64,000 nucleotides of DNA from Mactromeris polynyma (Eukaryota > Mollusca > Bivalvia > Venerida > Mactridae): positions 11,284,001-11,348,000 of the forward strand of contig JASFXZ010000016.1 of assembly GCA_032209605.1 (NCBI GenBank), written 5' to 3'. Of this stretch, positions 58,037 through 64,000 are shown one piece after another (position 1 is the first letter of the stretch; every line of letters begins with the position of its first letter). The notes below the pieces were generated by a model. That model saw only the letters and a list, made by a program, of their open reading frames with translations, was not told the origin of the DNA and searched no databases. A program made the position numbers and the translations under genes.

Positions 58037-58379
58037 CTATTAAAAAACAAAAATCACACAATAAAACACAGCAAAAAACAAGCTGGGGCTAATTTCACAA
58101 ACATTGTTTGATACCAAGCCAACATTTTACCAAGAGCAATGCTTAGACTTATGGTTCAAAGTAAGAGTTGTCTACCTTTGTAAAATTATACTATACAAAG
58201 GAGACATTTGAAAGAGTTTGAGTACTTTTTGAAATGTTATTTTTATGAAAGAGTTGTCAAAATTTGACAAATTATATGATATGAAAGAAAGAGTGGTCTA
58301 CCTTTGTAAATTATATCCTATAAAAAAGAGTTGTCTCCCTCAGTAAAATCCTATCATATAAAGTTGTCTACCCTTCCCG

Positions 58380-58720
58380 GCTGTACATTTTCCAGGGACA
58401 CCCTGGAAATGATGCTGGTAATTCCTGGTATTACAAGGTAATCCATGGAAATCCCTGGTAAATGATGACTTTTCCATATTTTGTTTCATGAAATGTGGTA
58501 TAATTTCCATGCAATGCGGAATTTAATTTCCAGTCTTTTCCAGCATAGGCTGGACTAAGATGGAAAGACGCTGGACAACAGAGGTAAAAGGCTGGAAACC
58601 TCTGGAAATGAATCCATTGCAGCATGGAAAGTGAAACTTAGTAATTTTCAAGGCTGGAAAAATATGGAAAGAACTTTGAAATTTTACAGAACACCATGGA
58701 AATAACTTAGTTATTTTTTG
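58380..58720. repeat. CCTGGAAA / TTTCCAG palindromic repeat cluster
   Basis: Scattered short units such as TTTCCAGGGACACCCTGGAA, AATCCATGGAAATCCCTGG and CAAGGCTGGAAAAATATGG. Related cluster at 61870-62215. Confidence 0.7.
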
Positions 58721-58734
58721 TTTAAAAACAACCC

Positions 58735-58965
58735 CAGTAAAAAAGTCAGTGGAATACCAGTGGAATACCACTGCATTCCAGTGGTAAGCATAATTCCACT
58801 GGAATTCCACTGGAATTCCACTGCATTCCACTGTAATTCCACTACATTCCAGTGGTAAACATAAATCCACTGGAATTCCAGTGGAATACCACTGCATTCC
58901 AGTGGTAAACAAAAATCCACTGGAATTCCAGTGTAACACCAGTGGAATACCACTGGTAAGCAATA
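58735..58965. repeat. CCACTGGAAT palindromic array
   Basis: Many copies of CCACTGGAATTCCAGTGG-like palindromes and CCAGTGGTAAACATAAATCC. Frames on the minus strand through it are artefacts. Related array at 61185-61550. Confidence 0.85.
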
Positions 58966-59269
58966 ATCCAAAATGGCATCCCTCATGAAAAAAACTGTTT
59001 GAATTTTTCTGATAAAAATGGAGGGAGTGTAGTGCCTTTTGAAACTGTTAACCTGTGTATTCAAACTGTATATTTCTGAATCAAACTTTACGGGACGGAC
59101 ATATTTTGTACATTTGCTGAATATTTCTGAATTAAATATTAACTATTCAGACGTTTATGATAATTTCTCAAAAACACTGACGGACTTTTTCAGACATTAA
59201 ATTTATTATTTGTTGCAAAATTTTACGTGGAATAATCAGTTGTTGTATTTAATACTCAAGAATGATCCG

Positions 59270-59700
59270 AATAACATCTCTTCCTCGTAAACGCGTATAT
59301 ATGTCGTACGTCAAAGAACTGCGTACCGTATTTGGTCGGGACCGGTATTACTTACTTTTAAACCCGGCGTGTTTACATTTGGTGAGAGAAGCGGGAGAAT
59401 TGCCCGCCGATGGCTGTTCTAAAATTGACGATAATACCTAATAAAAGGTTCCGCGAACAAATAAAACCTACCAATGGTGCAGGTAAGTGTAACTGTATGC
59501 TTGTTTGAACACTGTCGGATATATAAGATTGGTGGCAGCGGCGAATTTCAGACTGTTATTTCCCCGACCAAAACGACAAAAGAACGCTGCGTAACCGTCC
59601 ATTTTTTCGAATGAATCACTCATGCTAGCTTGAAAACTGTTGAATCGGGTGTTGTGGTTGCTGGCATTTATCGTAATTAATTCCATACGATTGCATGAGT
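59270..59700. promoter_or_regulatory. CpG-rich, promoter-like block
   Basis: The block is much richer in CpG than its surroundings (ACGCGTATATATGTCGTACG, CGTACCGTATTTGGTCGGGA, CGGCGTG, GCCCGCCGATGG). It precedes a plus-strand ATG with a good donor (59410-59482) and could serve the minus-strand ITPRID-like gene too. No TATA box is assigned. Confidence 0.4.
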
Positions 59701-60145
59701 AAATAAGAGCAAAAGTACAGTACCTGTTTCAAGAAAATCATTTAAAATACGTGTTCTAAGTCTGCACTTACGTGAGGAATGGTTGATTCGTACTCAAGTC
59801 ATTTCGCCCCGTAGCATTCCTAAACGGTTACTGGCGTCATTCTTTTATTTCCTAACATTGAGAATTAATTATGATGACAATAATTTAATGTGTAGAGCAA
59901 TTTTATGCATTCCGCTTTTGATCTTGTCAAGGTTTACTTACAGTTGTGATTTATTAACAGAGAAATCGTTAATTTTTACCAAATTGTTTATTCTTTGGTT
60001 TGGCAGCTAGTTTTAATGTGATTTGTTCAATATGTTGTTTGTATCTTCTCAAGTTAGAAGTAAATTTATGTTTTATATTTCAGACAATTGTATAACTCAC
60101 GAGGTGATAATAATAAAGATGTGTCAAAACACCCTGGTTGTTTAA
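59410..60145 (+). CDS. Putative two-exon small ORF
   Basis: Exon 59410-59482 encodes MAVLKLTIIPNKRFREQIKP plus TNGA and ends GCAG/GTAAGT in phase 1. An acceptor TTTTATATTTCAG at 60071-60083 leads to DNCITHEVIIIKMCQNTLVV and TAA at 60143-60145, 44 residues in all. I recognise no family. It may be a non-coding divergent transcript whose ORF is incidental, or the second exon may be wrong. Confidence 0.3.
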
Positions 60146-61180
60146 AGTCTTGGAGGTTTTGTGGTAGCTAGGAAGAGATTGGTGCATCTACCCATAGTGA
60201 TTTCCGTTGATGACACTGCAAAGACATGTTGGTGTGGTGATGAAAGAATGTTGGTGAGGTGATGTTAAAATCGCCAATGACTTTCAAAAAACCTTTGTTT
60301 CTTAACTCTCATTAGGTTACACACATTCTCTTCAATGCATTTAATTTTGTTCAACTTATACCATGGAAGAAAGAAATGTGTGGAGTGCGTGGATGGACTT
60401 CACAGAAAGATCTACTGAATTATGGAAATAGTTCAAGTGTGAATTTGTAATTCTATTGTTTAATAATGTATCATTTTAAATTCTCTAAGAATTTCAGTTT
60501 TCAGTAATGGTCACATGGGTCATTGGGTGTGTTCTTACAAAATGTGTTTATTATTGTCACCATTGCATTTTAAGTACCAAGTATTTTTGTTCATGATGTA
60601 GTTTGATTAATATTTAATTGCCAGTTGTGACGTTCTGATCATATGAAAGTATGTGTAAAATTAATTATTTTTAGGTAAAATTGTTAAACAATGATTTGTC
60701 TTATTTTGTTAACTAGGATAATTATGTGTGTATGCTATATTGAGTCAGCTTTATCACAAATATGTAAAATATTTACTTCTATTCTTGAGTCTGTTTTGTC
60801 ACTTTTTCATACCTTGAGGAAAATCTCCCTGCTGGATAGGAATGACAGTCGAAAAAAGTGACCATCAGTCACCAGAATTGTATTCAGATTTTGATCCCCA
60901 CCAATTTTAAGTGGTTGTCATTCTTACCACCCCTAGGGAGATTGTCCTGGAAAAGTCCTAAGTGACTACCTGTGAGGATGTGTTAGTTTATTTTTAAAAT
61001 GTAATTATTTTGTTATTCTGGAAGACAGATGGATATAGTATAAGTGTTGCCCTTCCTATGGGGTAAAATAGTATACTTTTGTTGTTTGAATAAGCAATCA
61101 CAAGATTAATCAGGTCACAAGTTTGTTCTGTTGTTTTAACTCATTATGCTAGGAATATTTGCAGATTCTGTCAATATTTC
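60146..61180. other. Non-coding
   Basis: AT-rich, with possible UTR of the putative plus-strand transcript. No further exon is supported. Confidence 0.45.
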
Positions 61181-61184
61181 AGTT

Positions 61185-61550
61185 GTATACCAGTGGTAAA
61201 TTTCTCTGGTACTCCAGTGGAATACCACTGAAAGTTTAACGCTGGTATTCCAGTGGTATACCAGAGAAATTTACTGCTGGTATACCACTGGAATACCAGC
61301 GTTAAACGTTCAGTGGAATACCGGCGTTAAAAATATCTGGTATTCCACTGAAAGTTTACCGCCGGTATTCCACTGGAATACCACTGGTAAATTTCTCTGG
61401 TATACCACTGGAATACCACTGGTAATTCAGTGGAATACCGGCGGTAAATTTCTCTGGTATTCCACCAAAGTTTACCGCCGGTATTCCACTGGAATACCAC
61501 TGGTAAATTTCTCTAGTATACCACTGGAATACCGCCGGTATAGTTGATGG
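61185..61550. repeat. CCACTGGAATACC palindromic array
   Basis: Units of GGTATTCCACTGGAATACC and TGGTAAATTTCTCTGGTATA, plus CCGGCGGTAAA variants. Frames across it are artefacts. Confidence 0.85.
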
Positions 61551-61864
61551 ATAGGTTCTCCTACAACTACATTTCATCAAAAATCAGTGGCTCTGAAACC
61601 TGTAGGGGAAACATTTGGCTTGAAATACTTCAGCATCTTGTTATTTGTTATGTGTAACCTGTAAATGATGATTGGTGTGTTTCTATAAAGTTCAGAAATC
61701 CTATTTGAAATCTTTAGTTTTTAATTTTAGCCTCTCCTTTGAAGATGCAATGTTTAGAGGAGCTCAGTTGTGATCAATCTTTGTCCAAGACCTAAATCAA
61801 ACCTTCAACCTGCTACACACAGCATTTTCATTTAGGATACAGTCATATGGATTATACCTTTTTG

Positions 61865-62220
61865 CTATTTCAGGGCTGTTAAAACTAGGCTGGAATACTT
61901 TCCAGGTTTTACCAGGCTCATTTTCCAGCATTTCCTGGAACATTTTCCATGGTAAAACCTGGAACATAATCCATCCTATTTCAGGACCAGGCTCTTTTTC
62001 CAGCATTCCCTGGAAAATTTACCATGGTAGCCTGGAAGATGTTCCCGATTTTACCATGGTATATTTTCCAGGGATGCTGGTATAAGGTGGTGAATATTCC
62101 AGCCTTGGTTTTTTCAAATTTTCTGCAGTTATAGTTTGGCAAGGCTGGAAACTTAGTCCGAATACTCCATGCTATTTTTTTCCATGGAATTCCATGGTAA
62201 AACCTAGAACTTTTTCACCC
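61865..62220. repeat. CCAGG / TTTTCCAGCATT repeat cluster
   Basis: Units such as TTTCCAGGTTTTACCAGGCT, CATTTTCCAGCATTTCCTGG and CATTTTCCATGGTAAAACCT. Related to 58380-58720. Confidence 0.7.
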
Positions 62221-62658
62221 GGGTAGATAACAGACATTTAATAGGTAGAGTTGTCTGTCAAGTTGATGCTTACAAGGTAGACTGCATGGGCTTGCCTCTT
62301 TAAATAAAGTCACTATTATTACTATTATCATAACCTTGGTCAAAATACAATTCAAGTCCAAAACAAAATACGTTACTTCTGATTCAATGGGCGTAAAAAA
62401 CAACATACAAATATAAAATCATACAGATAGTTTGTGAATTTAGTCCCCATTATCTTAATTAAGCAGACATGCAAGTCATGCAATACGAAAAACACTAAAA
62501 AGCATCAAAATAGAAAGAAACAACACAACTAACTAGTGACTTGTTCACAACAACGTATGATACGACAACATTGACCTGGTACTCATTAATTTTCACCGCT
62601 CACATTGTGCACAATCACCGTTATCGTTGACTCGGTGAATTAAGCACAGGTACACATA
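62221..62658. other. Non-coding
   Basis: No feature recognised. Confidence 0.5.
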
Positions 62659-62836
62659 CAGTAAAACCTCACCTAAGGACCACCACTATTATAAGACCAC
62701 CTCAAAATAAAAACCATAATTTTCAAGTCCATTTTCACTATTTTGCTCTTTATTCAGTCTCAATATTAAGACCAACTCAATAAAAAGACCAGTTTTCAAG
62801 GGTCCCAAAGGTGGTCTTATCATCGAGGTTTTACTG
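62659..62836. mobile_element. pogo-type MITE
   Basis: CAGTAAAACCTCACCTAAGG to CATCGAGGTTTTACTG, with CAATAAAAAGACCAGTTTTC inside. TA lies outside each end. Confidence 0.8.
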
Positions 62837-63225
62837 TATATAAGAAGTCCTTCTTCATATTTTGCGGATTTGTATGAATATTCATGAGTTAAACAGGAAA
62901 ATATTGTCAGCTTTCATATCATCTACAAGCAAATAAATATAGAAAACACATAGCAAACGATTTCCTTGTAACAGATTTATGAATAATTTTTAACTGAGAT
63001 CCGACTCACATTCAATTTATCAAACTTATATTTACATAAACAGATTTTAGGAACCTGGTATATCCAGTGAATAGATACAAGGTTGTTTTTATTGTCCTCA
63101 GTTAACATAAAAAAAATACAGCATTCAGTACTTTTTATGAAAACATATCAATTAAACACTATTTATCATGACAAATATGTTTTTTGAACAAGTGGTATGT
63201 AACTCTGATAATCACAAAAAGTGCA
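62837..63225. other. Non-coding
   Basis: AT-rich, no feature recognised. Confidence 0.5.
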
Positions 63226-63227
63226 GT

Positions 63228-63640
63228 TCTCATAACTGTGACCTTGGGGGTATCATGCAGACCTTGACATTGAAGGTTCCGTACAGATTTGAACTTGTAG
63301 GTATCATACAGACCTTGACGGCATCATACATACTTTGACCATAATCATATCATTAAGACTTTGACCTTTGAGGTATCAGACAGACCTTGACCTTGGAGGT
63401 ATCATACAGACTTTGACCTTGGAGGTATTATACAGACCTTGACCTTGGAGGTATCATACAGACTTTGACCTTGGAGGTATCATACAGACTTTGACCTTTG
63501 AGGTATCATACAGACTTTGACCTTGGAGGTATCATACAGACTTTGACCTTTGAGGTATCATACAGACCTTGACCTTGGAGGTATCATACAGACCTTGACA
63601 TTAACGGTATCATACAGACCTTGACATTTATGCTTACAAT
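63228..63640. repeat. 26-bp minisatellite
   Basis: About 15 units of GACCTTGGAGGTATCATACA plus GACTTT, with variants GACCTTTGAGG and GACATTAACGG. Diverged at both edges. Confidence 0.9.
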
Positions 63641-64000
63641 TGCACTTACATTTTACATAAATCTATTGAATCCTTAAATTTATATCAAATGTTCCAATGT
63701 ATCGAACTTACAGCGCTGCAGACATGAACAATATAGAGAGCCTCCACACATAGTGAGCCTCCACACAACGGCATATCAATAAACAAATTAGATAGAATAT
63801 TCAAGTACGAAGTATACTTAACATACCAGATAGAGTACATACCAGATAACTACACTATTAACACATTACGAATGAAAGCTCCAATTAATCACTTAATATG
63901 TATATATCAAATCAAACACTTTAAATACAGTATTTACGGTATTCCTTGTAATTTTAACAAAACACATCTAGATAAATCATCAACCAGCTATCATTCTATC
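63641..64000. other. Non-coding right edge
   Basis: AT-rich. A short duplication (GAGCCTCCACACA twice at about 63738-63767). No gene recognised. Confidence 0.5.

Noticed and set aside
59468..59686. 72-codon minus-strand ORF starting MELITINASNHNTRFNSF
   Set aside because: Overlaps the CpG-rich block and the plus-strand exon, and I found no donor that would splice it to the ITPRID-like gene. It was considered as a first exon but is not supported.
61356..61580. Frame with IPAVFQWYTREIYQWYSSGI-type repeats
   Set aside because: It comes from the palindromic CCACTGGAATACC array and is similar on both strands.

Overview
This is animal nuclear DNA: AT-rich, with spliced genes, GT-AG introns, tRNA-derived SINEs, MITEs and many minisatellites. 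Several repeats are of kinds I associate with bivalve molluscs, such as a SINE whose 3' part ends in a GTTAAGCCCC-like box and a dispersed element bounded by GGGCCATGATGGCCCT and GCTCAGGTGAGCT-like ends. A bivalve is the best guess; the species cannot be read from this window. No bacterial genes, operons or CRISPR arrays are present.

The one confident cellular gene lies on the minus strand. Eleven exons (37746 down to 22251) join with matching phases into a 1105-codon reading frame that I assign to the ITPRID family (KRAP/SSFA2/TESPA1, proteins that interact with the IP3 receptor). The C-terminal exons carry the family's coiled-coil block. A further exon (53490-52524) carries the N-terminal family signature (DPE..L.NLGFGG, then IPERFL). 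I could not connect it to the 37.7 kb start exon, so the gene probably has a longer isoform starting upstream and a second promoter near 37.75 kb. A candidate 24-nt microexon lies at 58013-58036, and a CpG-rich promoter-like block lies near 59.3-59.7 kb.

At the 3' end of the gene, the last five exons and about 7 kb of surrounding DNA are present as three tandem units: U1 (411-6671), U2 (6672-18636) and U3 (18637-26030). Only U3, the copy next to the rest of the gene, is intact in all five exons. U2 has a 1-nt insertion in an A-tract of its last exon, and U1 has a 38-nt deletion in its fourth exon. Each unit also carries the same SINEs and two minisatellites (30 and 37 bp) whose copy number differs strongly between units.

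U2 was enlarged by two insertions. The first is a 3.65 kb non-autonomous tyrosine-recombinase-type (Ngaro/DIRS-like) retroelement with SGNH-hydrolase, Gag and truncated RT frames; between its ORFs is an array of hairpins with a constant loop and changing, still-complementary stems. The second is a 5'-truncated LINE.

The introns and the 38-64 kb region are dominated by repeats: pogo-type MITEs, a foldback element whose arms are a 25-bp minisatellite, a second array of the same 25-bp unit, a 16-bp array grown inside a MITE, a TIR-bounded element carrying a coiled-coil ORF, 21-bp and 26-bp arrays, and palindromic CCACTGG/CCTGGAAA arrays placed in mirror order around 59-61 kb.
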